A stretch of DNA of 64,000 nucleotides from Antribacter soli. GTDB lineage: Bacteria; Actinomycetota; Actinomycetes; Actinomycetales; Cellulomonadaceae. Below the pieces are notes generated by a model. It was not told where the DNA came from. It made no database searches and saw only the letters and a list, made by a program, of their open reading frames with translations. Below, piece after piece: positions 37,028 through 45,802 of this stretch (positions are counted from its first letter, which is position 1; the number at the start of each line of letters is the position of its first letter). The translations under genes and the position numbers were made by a program. The DNA is taken from positions 1 to 64,000 of the forward strand of contig NZ_JAKGSG010000021.1 of the NCBI RefSeq assembly GCF_021568775.1. Direction: 5' to 3'.

Positions 37028-38526
37028 CTGCTCAGCACCGCCTGGATGACCTGCTGGGCGATCGGCGCGGCGCGACGGCCGCCCGTCGACTCGTTGGTCG
37101 ACTCGCCGCCGTTCTCCAGGACGACCGCCACGGCAACCTCCGGGGCCTCGGCCGGTGCGAACGCCGTGAACCAGAGAGTGGGCTGGCGGGGGTCGTCCTC
37201 GGCGGTGCCGGTCTTGCCCGCGACGGCCACGCCCGGGATCTGGGCCGCCGTGCCGGAGCCGTCGTTCACCACGGCCAGCATCATCTGGGTCAGCGCCTCG
37301 GCGGTGGACGGCGAGATCGGCGTCTTGTAGCGCTTCGGCGAGGTCTCCTCGATGACGGCGAGGTCGCTGTCCTGAATCTGCTGGACCAGGTACGGCTCCA
37401 TGAGGACGCCGTCGTTCGCGATGGCGGCCGCCACCATCGCCATCTGCAGCGGCGTGGCCTTGACCCCGCCCTGGCCGATGCCGGTCTGCGCGACCTTGTC
37501 GGGCGACATGTCGGCCTCGTAGCTGCTCGCGGTGGTCGACATCGGGATCTCGAGCGTGTCGTTGAACCCGAACGCCTCGGCCTGCTCGCGCAGCGCGTCC
37601 TCGCCCAGAGTGGTCCCGAGCTGGGCGAACGCCGTGTTGCAGGAGATCCGCAGCGCATCGAGCAGTGTCATCTGGCCCGTCGCCGAGCACCGCTCGCCGC
37701 CGAAGTTCTGCATCTCGGTGGAGGTGCCCGGGAGCAGGTAGGTGTCGGGCGCCGGGATCTGCGTGCTCGGCGTGTACTGACCACTCTCGATCGCGGCCGC
37801 CGACGTGACCAGCTTGAACGTCGAGCCCGGGAAGAAGGTCGCGCCGATGGCGCGGTTGGTCAGCGGGCCGTAGGGGCTGTTCGCGGCCGACCCGTCGATC
37901 GTGGCCGTGGGCAGCTTCATGTTCGCCAGGGCCTCGTAGTTCGTGGTCGCCGTGTCGTCGTGGGTCGCGAGGACGTTCGGGTCGAACGTGGGTCGGGAGA
38001 CGAGCGCGAGGATCTTGCCCGTGGCCGGCTCGATCGCGACGACGGCGCCCTTCTGGTCACCGAGCGCGTCCCAGGCGGCCTGCTGCACGGCCGGGTCGAG
38101 GGTGAGCACCACGGAGGAGCCCTGGACCTCCTCGCCCGTGATGAGGTTCTGCAGGCGGTCGAGCCAGAGCGAGTCGGCACTGCCGGAGAGAAAGGAGTCC
38201 TTGGCGTTCTCGATGCCCGAGATGTTGCCCGTCACGGAGTAGAAGCCCGTGACCGGGGCGAAGATCTGCGCTCGGGTGGCGTCACCGCTCCCGTAGACCC
38301 GCTGGTAGCCGTAGCGGTCGTCCACTGCCACGGAGGCGGCCACAGCCTCGCCGCCCACGACGATCGGACCCCGGAAGTTGCCGTACTCGGCGTAGATCTT
38401 GCGGTTGTTGTTGGGGTTCTCGTTGTACTCGCCGGACCGGACGAACTGGATCCAGGTGGTCGAGACCATCAGCGCCATGAACATGGCGATGACGACCGTC
38501 GACAGGCGGCGCAGGGTCGCGTTCAC
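37024..38526 (-). CDS. pbpA: Penicillin-binding protein PbpA (transpeptidase)
   Basis: This class B penicillin-binding protein crosslinks peptidoglycan and works with RodA. The 500-residue product has an N-terminal membrane anchor and the transpeptidase motifs SxxK (GSTFKLV), SxN (SCN) and KTG (AGKTGTAE). The GTG start overlaps the rodA stop (GTGA), and its own stop overlaps pknA, so four genes in a row are translationally coupled. Confidence 0.95.
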   Translation of the reverse strand: MNATLRRLSTVVIAMFMALMVSTTWIQFVRSGEYNENPNNNRKIYAEYGNFRGPIVVGGEAVAASVAVDDRYGYQRVYGSGDATRAQIFAPVTGFYSVTGNISGIENAKDSFLSGSADSLWLDRLQNLITGEEVQGSSVVLTLDPAVQQAAWDALGDQKGAVVAIEPATGKILALVSRPTFDPNVLATHDDTATTNYEALANMKLPTATIDGSAANSPYGPLTNRAIGATFFPGSTFKLVTSAAAIESGQYTPSTQIPAPDTYLLPGTSTEMQNFGGERCSATGQMTLLDALRISCNTAFAQLGTTLGEDALREQAEAFGFNDTLEIPMSTTASSYEADMSPDKVAQTGIGQGGVKATPLQMAMVAAAIANDGVLMEPYLVQQIQDSDLAVIEETSPKRYKTPISPSTAEALTQMMLAVVNDGSGTAAQIPGVAVAGKTGTAEDDPRQPTLWFTAFAPAEAPEVAVAVVLENGGESTNESTGGRRAAPIAQQVIQAVLSR

Positions 38527-40130
38527 CGGGTACCTCCTTCGCGGGGGCCGTCAACGATCACGGTGGTCTCCGCACCGCCGGCCGCTCCATCGGCGGCAGC
38601 ACCGTCGGCCGGTCCGGCAGGCGGGCCGAACGACGACTCGCCCGGAGGGTTGGCGGACCGCCCGGGCACGGCGACGGCGTCGCGCGCGGCACCGGCGGCC
38701 ACGGGCAGCGCGCCCGTCCCGGAGGGACCCTGGCCGACCTCGTGCGGTGTCGGGCCGGCGAGCTGACCGCGCATCGGCAGGGCGGACGGGCGTCGGGCGT
38801 TGTCCGAGATCCGCAGGAGGAGGGCGACCACGACCCAGTTGGCGAGCAGCGACGAGCCACCCTGTGCCATGAAGGGCAGCGTGAGGCCGGTCAGCGGGAT
38901 GATCCGCGTGATGCCGCCGATCACGACGAAGAGCTGCAGGGCCATGACGAACGCCAGACCGCCGGCGAGGAGCTTCCCGAAGCCGTCGCGGACCGCGATC
39001 GCGTTGCGCAGGCCACGCTCCACGATGACCAGGTAGACGAGCAGGATCCCGAGCAGGCCGGTCAGGCCGAGCTCCTCGCCCAGCGCCGAGTAGATGAAGT
39101 CCGAGTAGGCGTACGGAACGAGATACGGCATGCCCTCGCCCCAGCCGGCGCCGAACATGCCGCCGTGCGCGAGCCCGAAGAGTCCCTGGACGATCTGGAA
39201 GGACGCCCCGGTGATCAGCTCCGGGTCGAACGGGTTCAGCCAGATGTCCACACGCCTCTGCACGTGCCCGAAGATCGACCAGGCGAGCACGGCGCCCGAC
39301 GCGAACATCACCAGGCCGATCGCAACCCACCCGCCACGCTCGGTCGCGAGGTAGAGCATGCCGACGAAGAGGCCGAAGAAGAGCAGCGACGTGCCCAGGT
39401 CGGTCTGGCCGACGAGGACGCCCAGCGAGATCGCCCAGACCACGAGGATCGGACCGAGGTCCCGCGCACGCGGGAGCTGCAGCCCGAGCACCTTGCGGCC
39501 GGCCAGCGCCAGCGTGTCCCGGTTGGTGACCAGGTACCCGGCGAAGAACACGGCGAACGCGATCTTCGCGAACTCCGCCGGCTGCAGGGAGAACGGGCCG
39601 ATGAAGATCCAGACCTTGGCGCCGTTGATGGGCCTCCCGAGGCCCGGGATCAGCGGGAGCATCACGAGCACGATGCCGGCGATCATCGCCGTGTAGGTGT
39701 ACTTGCGCCAGGAGCGGTGGTCGCGCAGGAACCACAGCAGCACCCCGGCGCACAGCATCGCGAGCAGGATCCACATGAAGTGGCGTCCCGCGTTCGCGGG
39801 CGTGGCGAACCGCGCGTCCTCGAGGTCGATGCGCAGCACCATCGCCAGGCCGAGCCCGTTGAGCAGGACGACCGCCGGCAGGATCACCTGGTCGGCGTAC
39901 GGTGCCCGGAACCGCAGCAGGAGGTGGAGAGCGAGCGCGAGCCCGGTCAGCCCCAGCGTGTACGTCCAGAATCCCGGCGGCAGCCCGCCGACCATCGACT
40001 CGCCGACCATCCAGATGGCACCAACGCTGAGGACGAGTGCCACCACCAGGAGGAACGCCTCGGCGACACGGGCCGGCACACGCTCGTCCGTCTGCAGCAT
40101 GCCGGGCTCGGCCGGCGCGACGCCGCTCAT
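38523..40130 (-). CDS. rodA: SEDS-family peptidoglycan polymerase RodA/FtsW
   Basis: This multi-pass glycosyltransferase polymerises lipid II. The 535-residue product has about 12 membrane helices, the SEDS signature segments PSxLQPAEFAKIA-like (SLQPAEFAKIAFAVF) and GQTDLGTSLLFFGLF, and the catalytic-loop region RRVDIWLNPFDP. A disordered Pro/Gly/Ala tail of about 95 residues follows. The ATG at 40130 overlaps the phosphatase stop (ATGA). The longer open frame to 40526 is out of context with the family and overlaps pstP. Confidence 0.95.
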   Translation of the reverse strand: MSGVAPAEPGMLQTDERVPARVAEAFLLVVALVLSVGAIWMVGESMVGGLPPGFWTYTLGLTGLALALHLLLRFRAPYADQVILPAVVLLNGLGLAMVLRIDLEDARFATPANAGRHFMWILLAMLCAGVLLWFLRDHRSWRKYTYTAMIAGIVLVMLPLIPGLGRPINGAKVWIFIGPFSLQPAEFAKIAFAVFFAGYLVTNRDTLALAGRKVLGLQLPRARDLGPILVVWAISLGVLVGQTDLGTSLLFFGLFVGMLYLATERGGWVAIGLVMFASGAVLAWSIFGHVQRRVDIWLNPFDPELITGASFQIVQGLFGLAHGGMFGAGWGEGMPYLVPYAYSDFIYSALGEELGLTGLLGILLVYLVIVERGLRNAIAVRDGFGKLLAGGLAFVMALQLFVVIGGITRIIPLTGLTLPFMAQGGSSLLANWVVVALLLRISDNARRPSALPMRGQLAGPTPHEVGQGPSGTGALPVAAGAARDAVAVPGRSANPPGESSFGPPAGPADGAAADGAAGGAETTVIVDGPREGGTR

Positions 40131-41659
40131 CCCGCGGTCTCCGACGGGTTCGGCGTCGGGCTGACGACCTCGCTCGGGGAGGCGGTGGGGGAGGCGCTCG
40201 GCGAGGCGGACGGCTCCGGTGTCTCGGCCTCCGCCTCGGCGATGAGCCGGTCGACGCGGCTGCGGGCGTCCTCGAGCGACGAGGCGCGGATGGTCTCGCC
40301 TACGGCGTCCGCGATGTACGCCGGGAGGTCCGCCACCGCGGTGCCGGTCAGCTCGACCGGCCGCGAGAGCGTGATCGGGCCGGCTGTGGCCGGGATGCCG
40401 CGGTAGATGGCGACCTGGCCGTCGGCGGCCCCCACGTAGTACTGGCCCTGGGTCCACCGGTACCCGGCCCACCCGGCGACGGCGAGCCCGCCGACCAGCA
40501 GGAGCGCGCCGAGCACCGTCAACCACGGGCGAGCCTTGGGCGCGGGGCGCGCGTCGGCGTCGTCCGCCGTCGGATCGTCGAGGTTCTCCGGTCCGGCCTC
40601 GGCGCCGTCGACGGAGCGGGGGACGGCGAGCGGGTCGGTCAGCGTCGCGACGGCGCCGTGCGCCTCGGAGGATCCGTCCGTGCCGCCGCCGTCGTGCGCC
40701 GCCGCGACGGCGTCGAACGCCTGCGCCATCGTCTGCGTCATCGAGGAGGGGGCGTCGCCGCCGTCGGGCGGAGCGGTGCCGGGTGCGCGCGGGGCACCGG
40801 GGGCCGTCGTCCCGGAAGCCTGCCCCGACCTGCTCGCGGAGAGGCGGGCGCCGACGCCCGCGAGCTCGGCGGCGCCGACGACGAGCGGCTCGCGTGCGGC
40901 GGCGGCCTCAGGCCCCGCGACGGCGGCGTTCCGGTCGTCCAGGACGTCGGCGACGACGACCGTGATGTTGTCCGTGCTGCCCGAGCGCATCGCGAGCGAG
41001 ACGAGGCGCTCCACCGCGTCGATCGGTTCGGGGGTCTCCGTGAGGAGGTCCGTGATCTGCTCGAACGGAACGAAACCGGACAGGCCGTCCGAGCAGAGCA
41101 TCCAGCGGTCGCCCGGTCGCGCCTCGCGGACCGACATGTCGGGAGTCAGATCGAGGTCGAAGTCGCCGAGCACTCGCATCACGACGTTGCGCTGCGGGTG
41201 GTGCTCGGCCTCGTCGGGCGAGATGCGCCCGGTGTCGACCAGGTGCTGCACGAAGGTGTGGTCGACCGTGACCTGCGTCAGGACGCCCTCGCGCAGGAGG
41301 TACGCGCGCGAGTCGCCCAGGTGGGCCATCGCGAGCGTGTTGCCCGTCCGCAGCAGCGCTGTGACCGTGGTGCCCATGCCGGCGAGCTCCGGGCTGGCCA
41401 CTGTGGCGCGGACCAGGTCCTGGCGCGCGCGGTCGACAGTCTGCTCCAGGTCGGTCAGTGCCTGGTCCGGACCGTGGTCCGGCCGGTCGAGGGGCGCGAG
41501 GGCTGCGATGGTCAGCGCGGACGCGACGTCGCCCCCGGCGTGCCCGCCCATGCCGTCGGCGACGACGAGAAGGTTGGGTCCGGCGTACGCCGAGTCCTGG
41601 TTGTTGGAACGTACGAGGCCGACGTCGGAGCGCGCGGCATAGCGCAAGGTCACGGTCAC
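40127..41659 (-). CDS. pstP: PP2C-family Ser/Thr phosphatase PstP
   Basis: This metal-dependent phosphatase reverses PknA/PknB phosphorylation. The 510-residue product has the PP2C domain in about the first 240 residues (SDVGLVRSNNQDS, VVADGMGGHAGG, MAHLGDSRAYLL, CSDGLSGFV, GSTDNITVVV). A Pro/Ala linker leads to one membrane helix (WLTVLGALLLVGGLAVAGW), an outer domain, and a Ser-Pro-rich tail. GTG 41659 was chosen; another GTG lies two codons on. It is coupled to rodA by a four-base overlap. Confidence 0.95.
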   Translation of the reverse strand: MTVTLRYAARSDVGLVRSNNQDSAYAGPNLLVVADGMGGHAGGDVASALTIAALAPLDRPDHGPDQALTDLEQTVDRARQDLVRATVASPELAGMGTTVTALLRTGNTLAMAHLGDSRAYLLREGVLTQVTVDHTFVQHLVDTGRISPDEAEHHPQRNVVMRVLGDFDLDLTPDMSVREARPGDRWMLCSDGLSGFVPFEQITDLLTETPEPIDAVERLVSLAMRSGSTDNITVVVADVLDDRNAAVAGPEAAAAREPLVVGAAELAGVGARLSASRSGQASGTTAPGAPRAPGTAPPDGGDAPSSMTQTMAQAFDAVAAAHDGGGTDGSSEAHGAVATLTDPLAVPRSVDGAEAGPENLDDPTADDADARPAPKARPWLTVLGALLLVGGLAVAGWAGYRWTQGQYYVGAADGQVAIYRGIPATAGPITLSRPVELTGTAVADLPAYIADAVGETIRASSLEDARSRVDRLIAEAEAETPEPSASPSASPTASPSEVVSPTPNPSETAG

Positions 41660-41666
41660 GTGCTGG

Positions 41667-42182
41667 TCATCCCTGGAGCTCGACGACGGACTGGCCGATC
41701 TGCACGCCGACACCCGGCGCGAGCGGCACGATCCCCTGGATCGGCTGTTCGCCGATGAACGTGCCGTTGGTGGAGCCGAGGTCCTCGACGTACCACTGGC
41801 CGCCCTGCGGGAAGATACGGGCGTGCCGCGACGAGGAGTAGTCGTCGTCGAGCACCAGCGTGCAGCTGGGCGCGCGGCCGATGAGGATGGCCGACGCCGT
41901 CAGCGGGATCGTCGTACCCGTCAGCGGGCCCGCGACGACGACGAGCCGCGCAGGCCCGCGTCGCGGCTGCGGGGCCCGCCCCCCCGCACCGCCGGCGACC
42001 GGGGTGGGGGTGCTGACCGGCGCGGCCGCGCTCGTCATCTCGGGACGGCGGCTGCGGCGGGTCGACGACGGCTGGCGCGGGCCAGAGAGGTCACGCCGCA
42101 GGACCGCGACCGCGGAGAGCACGAACACCCATAGCAGCACCAGGTAGCCCAGCCGCAGCAGGGTGAACGTCAGCTCGCTCAT
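41667..42182 (-). CDS. fhaB: FHA-domain protein FhaB (FipA-like)
   Basis: This 171-residue protein has an N-terminal membrane helix (LRLGYLVLLWVFVLSAVAVLRR), a Ser/Arg/Pro linker, and a C-terminal FHA domain (LIGRAPSCTLVLDDDYSSSRHARI, then DLGSTNGTFIG) that binds phosphothreonine. In mycobacteria the equivalent links kinase signalling to division and wall synthesis. It is encoded between fhaA and pstP. Confidence 0.94.
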   Translation of the reverse strand: MSELTFTLLRLGYLVLLWVFVLSAVAVLRRDLSGPRQPSSTRRSRRPEMTSAAAPVSTPTPVAGGAGGRAPQPRRGPARLVVVAGPLTGTTIPLTASAILIGRAPSCTLVLDDDYSSSRHARIFPQGGQWYVEDLGSTNGTFIGEQPIQGIVPLAPGVGVQIGQSVVELQG

Positions 42183-42191
42183 GCGGGTGGA

Positions 42192-42908
42192 TCACCACTC
42201 CTCGTTCTCGGCCCCGGAGGCCTGGCCCGTCCAGAACATGATCCTGGTGCGGCCGATCGTCAGGGTGTTGCCGTCCAGCAGCGTCGCCGCCGGGACCTGG
42301 TGCCCCTCGACGTACAGACCGTTCGTGGAGCCGAGGTCCGTGGCGATCACGCCCTCCGCCGTCACGCGGATCTCCAGGTGCCTGCGGGAGACGCCCGGGT
42401 CGTCCACCACGATGTCCGCCTCCGCGTCCCGCCCGATCACCGTGACCGGGCCGGTGAGCAGGTAGCGCTGGCCGTCGATGTCGATCAGCGGGTGGCGCAC
42501 GCTCGGGCTCGCCGAGGTCGCCGGCGCGACGTTTCCCTGCACGCTCCGCGAGCGCACCTGGAAGCGGCCCGGGACCAGCTCGTACTTCTCGTCGAAGGTC
42601 ACACTGACCGGCCCGACGAACGCGTAGTGCTGTGACGCCGCGTAGGTCGTGATGTTCGCGGCGAGCTCGTCGGCCAGGGTCTGTGCGCCCCAGGCCTCGA
42701 TCTGCGCGAAGTCGTCCGGTGAGAGCTCGATCGTGAACTCGTTCGGTGCGACGGTACGGTCACGACCCACCACGGCGGCACGGTCGTCGATCTCCTTGCG
42801 GAGCCTGCTCGCGAGCTCGACAGGCTTCACCTCGCCACGACCCACCTTGGCGAACGCGTTGTTCATCATGCGCTCCACGCTCTTCTCGAAGCGATCAAGG
42901 GCGCCCAT
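42192..42908 (-). CDS. fhaA: DUF3662/FHA-domain protein FhaA
   Basis: This 238-residue protein has an N-terminal DUF3662 domain (MGALDRFEKSVERMMNNAFAKVGRGEVKPVE) and a C-terminal FHA domain (VIGRDAEADIVVDDPGVSRRHLEI, DLGSTNGLYVEG). It is shorter than the mycobacterial homologue because the central linker is short. AAAGGAGG lies four bases before the ATG, a very strong ribosome-binding site. It is the first gene of the leftward kinase/cell-wall cluster. Confidence 0.95.
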   Translation of the reverse strand: MGALDRFEKSVERMMNNAFAKVGRGEVKPVELASRLRKEIDDRAAVVGRDRTVAPNEFTIELSPDDFAQIEAWGAQTLADELAANITTYAASQHYAFVGPVSVTFDEKYELVPGRFQVRSRSVQGNVAPATSASPSVRHPLIDIDGQRYLLTGPVTVIGRDAEADIVVDDPGVSRRHLEIRVTAEGVIATDLGSTNGLYVEGHQVPAATLLDGNTLTIGRTRIMFWTGQASGAENEEW

Positions 42909-43361
42909 GCCACCTCCTTTCCCGGAGCCTGCGATCCGACGTCGTCCTTCCGGTAGGTTGTGCGGCGGTTGCCGGACGGGTACCGAAGCTTCTTCGTTGT
43001 CCTACGCCATGGTTACGGCGCGTCGCGGGCAGACTACCTAGATCGTATAGATCGGCGGGAGGCCACAGACCGGAATCCTGTGGATGTCCTGCGGATCTTC
43101 TCGAATCTTCCGGGCGAGAGATGGGCGGGCGGACTCGCACCGTACCGGACTGCGCCGGTGCCGGCGGACCACCCACGAGCACATCGGCGCGCCGGACCGG
43201 GTGATTGGCGGGTGATTCGGGAAGATCGCCCACCGATCACCCCGCAGTGATCGACCGACGAGCCTTCCCCGCCGGGGATTCTGCCCCGCGCGGGTGTGGT
43301 CGGCATCTCCCGATATGGATTCGGGATCGCAGATGGGGACGTGCTAGTCTCCTTCAGCAGC
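42909..43361. promoter_or_regulatory. Gene-free region between fhaA and tRNA-Leu
   Basis: This 453-base interval must carry the leftward promoter of the fhaA-pknB cluster and the rightward tRNA promoter. The AT-richer patch at about 43035-43055 (TAGATCGTATAGATC) is the likeliest promoter area. No open frame with actinobacterial codon bias was seen. Confidence 0.4.
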
Positions 43362-43445
43362 GCGCGAGTGGCGGAATAGGCAGACGCGCACGGTTCAGGT
43401 CCGTGTGCCCGAAAGGGCGTGGGGGTTCAACTCCCCCCTCGCGCA
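43362..43445 (+). tRNA. tRNA-Leu (CAG)
   Basis: This 84-base class II tRNA has a 7-bp acceptor stem (GCGCGAG with CTCGCGC), anticodon CAG at 43396-43398 in the loop TTCAGGT, a variable-arm stem (GCCC GAAA GGGC) and T-loop GTTCAACTC. CCA is not encoded. Confidence 0.96.
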
Positions 43446-43480
43446 CAGAGCACGACAGTGCACGTTGTAGGCAAGCGCTG

Positions 43481-43517
43481 CGAAGCCCCGGCTCCCCTCA
43501 GGGAGCCGGGGCCTTCG
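43481..43517 (+). terminator. Terminator after tRNA-Leu
   Basis: A perfect 12-bp stem (43485-43496 with 43501-43512) has a CTCA loop and an outer CGAA/TTCG extension. It lies 39 bases past the tRNA. Confidence 0.75.
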
Positions 43518-43627
43518 TCATGCTGGGGCCTCCCCGGGGGCGAGCCCCCGGAGCCCGCTCGGGCCGTTCGGAAGCCTGGTTTGACCGGTGTCGAGTCGTT
43601 GCCCGGAATTGCGCCACAATCTCCCCC

Positions 43628-44470
43628 ATGCTCGACGTCTCGCTCGCTCCCGCACCGGCGCCGGACGCGCCCTTCGAGGACCACGTCTCCTGGGCTCGCA
43701 GCGCGCCTGCCGCGCCGGCGACGCCGGCCACGCTCCTCCCCGACGGCCTCGAAGCGACACCCGTCGCGGGCCGCCTGACCGAGGACCGGCCACCGTGGGA
43801 CTACACCGCGACCGCCCGGGAACTCGTCTCCGGCGCTCGCGGGCCGGTGCTCGACATCGGGACCGGCGACGGCACCCTCTTCGCCGGCCTCCGCCCGCCC
43901 GCCGGGTCCGCCGCCACCGAGAGCGGGCACACGTTCCTGGCAGCCCGGCGCAGGCTCGCGCCGCTGGGCGTGGACGTCCGGCAGGTCGAGGCGGCGGCCG
44001 GAGAGGTCCTGCTCCCCTTCTTCGACGCCCGCTACGCCGTGGTGCTCAGCCGTTACGGCACGATCGACCCCGTCGAGGTTGCGCGCGTGCTCTCGCCGGG
44101 CGGCACGTTCTGCACGGAGCAGATCGACACCCGCGACGGCATCGGCATCAACCAGGCCCTCGGCGTGCCCCTGCCCTGGGACCCCGACGACGTGACCGTC
44201 GACGTCATCGCCGACGGCCTGACGGCGGCAGGGCTCGAGGTGCTCCGGACCGAGGAGCACGCGGGCGTGCGCACCTTCACGGACCTCGGTTCGCTGCTCT
44301 GGTACCTGCGCGTCGCGACCTGGCAGGTGCCCGGACTCGCCGGCCTCACGCCGTCCGCGGTGGCTCGGCACGAGGCGGCACTTCGCGCGCTGCACCTGCG
44401 GTTCGCGGCCGGCCAGGAGCTGGTCGACGAGGCGCCCCGGATCCTGGTCACGGCGCGCAAGCCGGGCTGA
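43628..44470 (+). CDS. Class I SAM-dependent methyltransferase
   Basis: This 280-residue protein has motif I VLDIGTGDG near residue 75, a later LSPGGTFCTEQ strand and a C-terminal LVTARKPG. The PPWDYTATARELV stretch before motif I resembles a family of actinobacterial methyltransferases acting on small molecules or proteins; the substrate cannot be assigned. The ATG at 43628 has no ribosome-binding site, and TTGACC at 43581 may be its -35 element. The frame opens further upstream, but that part overlaps the tRNA. Confidence 0.8.
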   Translation: MLDVSLAPAPAPDAPFEDHVSWARSAPAAPATPATLLPDGLEATPVAGRLTEDRPPWDYTATARELVSGARGPVLDIGTGDGTLFAGLRPPAGSAATESGHTFLAARRRLAPLGVDVRQVEAAAGEVLLPFFDARYAVVLSRYGTIDPVEVARVLSPGGTFCTEQIDTRDGIGINQALGVPLPWDPDDVTVDVIADGLTAAGLEVLRTEEHAGVRTFTDLGSLLWYLRVATWQVPGLAGLTPSAVARHEAALRALHLRFAAGQELVDEAPRILVTARKPG

Positions 44471-44494
44471 CGGTCGCCTGGTTGACGGCCGGGC

Positions 44495-45580
44495 TCAGCC
44501 CGGGCAGTCCACCAGGCCGTGCCGTAGCAGGGCCCCGAGGGCGGGCGCGAGCGCGGCGGCGTCGACGTCATGGCCGGACTCCGGACCGCACTCCAGCAGC
44601 GTCACCCGGTGTGCGTGGGGCAGCGCCCGGGCGAGGGAGTCGCCCGCGGCGCGCACGAACGCGGCGCTCGCTCCGCCGTCGGCCACGAGGACCGGCTGGG
44701 TGACCTCCTGCCAGCGCGCGACGAGCGCGCCCTCGCCGCCGGTGACGGACCGCATGACCCGGCCGTCGTACGCGAGGGTGGGCGCGACCGCCTCGAGTGA
44801 CGCCCACGACGGCGAGCTCCGCATCCTCGTGAGGTACCGGGCCGGCATGCCGAGGACGTCAAGGAAGACCTCGACAGCGCCGCCGGGGTCGCCCGCGCCG
44901 ACTCGCTCCTCGACCCCGTGGATCTGGCGTGGGTCGGCTGCCGGCCCGCCGCTCGCGACGTCGTACGGGGCCTCGTAGGCCGCCACCGCCACGACCCGGT
45001 GGGGGCCGAGGTCAGCCGCGGCGCGTAGCGCGAGGAAGGCGCCCGACGCGACGCCGAGGAGCGCGGCCCGCCCGCCGACGGTGTCGATCACCGCGGCGAG
45101 ATCCTCGATCTCGCGCTCGACCGCGTACGGCGGGGTGTCCGAGCTGCCGCCACGACCTCGGCGGTCGTACCGGACGACGACCACGGGCAGCAGTGCGGCC
45201 AGCGGGAGCACGCCCTGGAGGCGGCGCGTCAGGGCGCCGTCGACCACCACGAGGGCCTGGGCGAGGTCCGTTCGCCCGGCGGGGTCCGTCGGTCGGGTTG
45301 TGTGGGTTCGTCCGGCGGGACTCCTCCCGTCATTGGTGCTCGCCCGGCCGTTGGTGCTGGTCCGGCCCTTGGTGCTGGCCCCGTCGGTGGTCGCGTCGCT
45401 TGCGGCGGTCGTGTCGTGGGCGAGGGTGGTGCCGTCGGCCGCGGTCGTGTCGTGGGCGAGGGTGGTGCCGTCGGCCGCGGTCGTGTCGTAGGCGAGGGTG
45501 GTGCCGTCGGCCGACGTCGTCGTGGCGTCGGTGGTCGTCACGGTCATGCTGGGAGGACCGTCGGTGCGACACGGACTCAT
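44495..45580 (-). CDS. Alpha/beta-hydrolase-fold protein with repeated N-terminus and altered nucleophile site
   Basis: This 361-residue protein has a C-terminal 250 residues that follow the alpha/beta hydrolase plan: ALVVVDGALT, VVVRYDRRGRGGSSDTPP, then LLGVASGAFLAL where the nucleophile elbow is expected, and ESGHDV at the catalytic-His position. The elbow reads Gly-Val-Ala-Ser-Gly, so the usual nucleophile Ser position is Ala. The N-terminal 105 residues are built from three copies of a 12-residue unit (ADGTTLAHDTTA) and a Thr/Asn/Arg-rich stretch. Two starts are possible: ATG 45580 with GGAG ten bases ahead, or ATG 45547 without one. Activity is doubtful. Confidence 0.7.
   Translation of the reverse strand: MSPCRTDGPPSMTVTTTDATTTSADGTTLAYDTTAADGTTLAHDTTAADGTTLAHDTTAASDATTDGASTKGRTSTNGRASTNDGRSPAGRTHTTRPTDPAGRTDLAQALVVVDGALTRRLQGVLPLAALLPVVVVRYDRRGRGGSSDTPPYAVEREIEDLAAVIDTVGGRAALLGVASGAFLALRAAADLGPHRVVAVAAYEAPYDVASGGPAADPRQIHGVEERVGAGDPGGAVEVFLDVLGMPARYLTRMRSSPSWASLEAVAPTLAYDGRVMRSVTGGEGALVARWQEVTQPVLVADGGASAAFVRAAGDSLARALPHAHRVTLLECGPESGHDVDAAALAPALGALLRHGLVDCPG
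45333..45386. repeat. 18-bp tandem repeats in the hydrolase gene
   Basis: Three 18-bp units begin TTGGTGCTSG at 45333, 45351 and 45369, encoding Ser/Thr-Asn/Lys-Gly-Arg-type repeats on the minus strand. Confidence 0.8.
45405..45512. repeat. 36-bp tandem repeats in the hydrolase gene
   Basis: Three units at 45405-45440, 45441-45476 and 45477-45512 differ at one base. Each encodes one 12-residue ADGTTLAxDTTA unit, apparently a duplication of the first beta-strand motif of the fold. Confidence 0.9.
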
Positions 45581-45637
45581 CGGCGGGGGACTCCGGCCAC
45601 GCTCACCTCCGGCTCATCGGCGGGGGACTCGGGCCAC
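45576..45637. repeat. 25-bp direct repeat upstream of the hydrolase
   Basis: 45576-45600 and 45613-45637 are 25-bp direct repeats with a single mismatch and a 12-base spacer. They cover the hydrolase start at 45580 and the bases just upstream of it. Confidence 0.75.
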
Positions 45638-45675
45638 CTCCGGACACGAGCCGTGTTCACCCGTGGAAAAAGGTG

Positions 45676-45704
45676 TTGGCGACGGGGGAGGTGCGGCGTA
45701 AGTT
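45676..45704 (+). promoter_or_regulatory. Rightward promoter for a leader transcript
   Basis: TTGGCG (45676-45681) and TAAGTT (45699-45704) are separated by exactly 17 bases. Transcription would start near 45711, a few bases before an extended ribosome-binding sequence. Confidence 0.6.
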
Positions 45705-45738
45705 CGTGGGCACATGAGAAAGGAGGTGATCGAAGAGC

Positions 45739-45777
45739 ATGAAGTTTCTTCGGACCCATGAGGTGGTCGCGCGCTAG
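45739..45777 (+). CDS. Putative 12-residue leader peptide with extended ribosome-binding site
   Basis: A 13-codon frame encodes MKFLRTHEVVAR. The 15 bases AGAAAGGAGGTGATC (45717-45731) are perfectly complementary to the 3' end of 16S rRNA and end seven bases before the ATG. A good promoter lies just upstream and stable stems just downstream. That arrangement looks like a translated leader. An overlapping 15-codon frame starts at 45714. I recognise no known leader family. Confidence 0.4.
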   Translation: MKFLRTHEVVAR

Positions 45778-45802
45778 TCGCCGCGCGACGCGTTAGCGTT
45801 TC

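Noticed and set aside
45405-45512. Regular 36-bp repeats considered as a CRISPR array
   Set aside because: The units are directly adjacent with no spacers, lie in a coding frame and no cas gene is present in the window. The 36-bp units at 52114-52185 fail for the same reasons.
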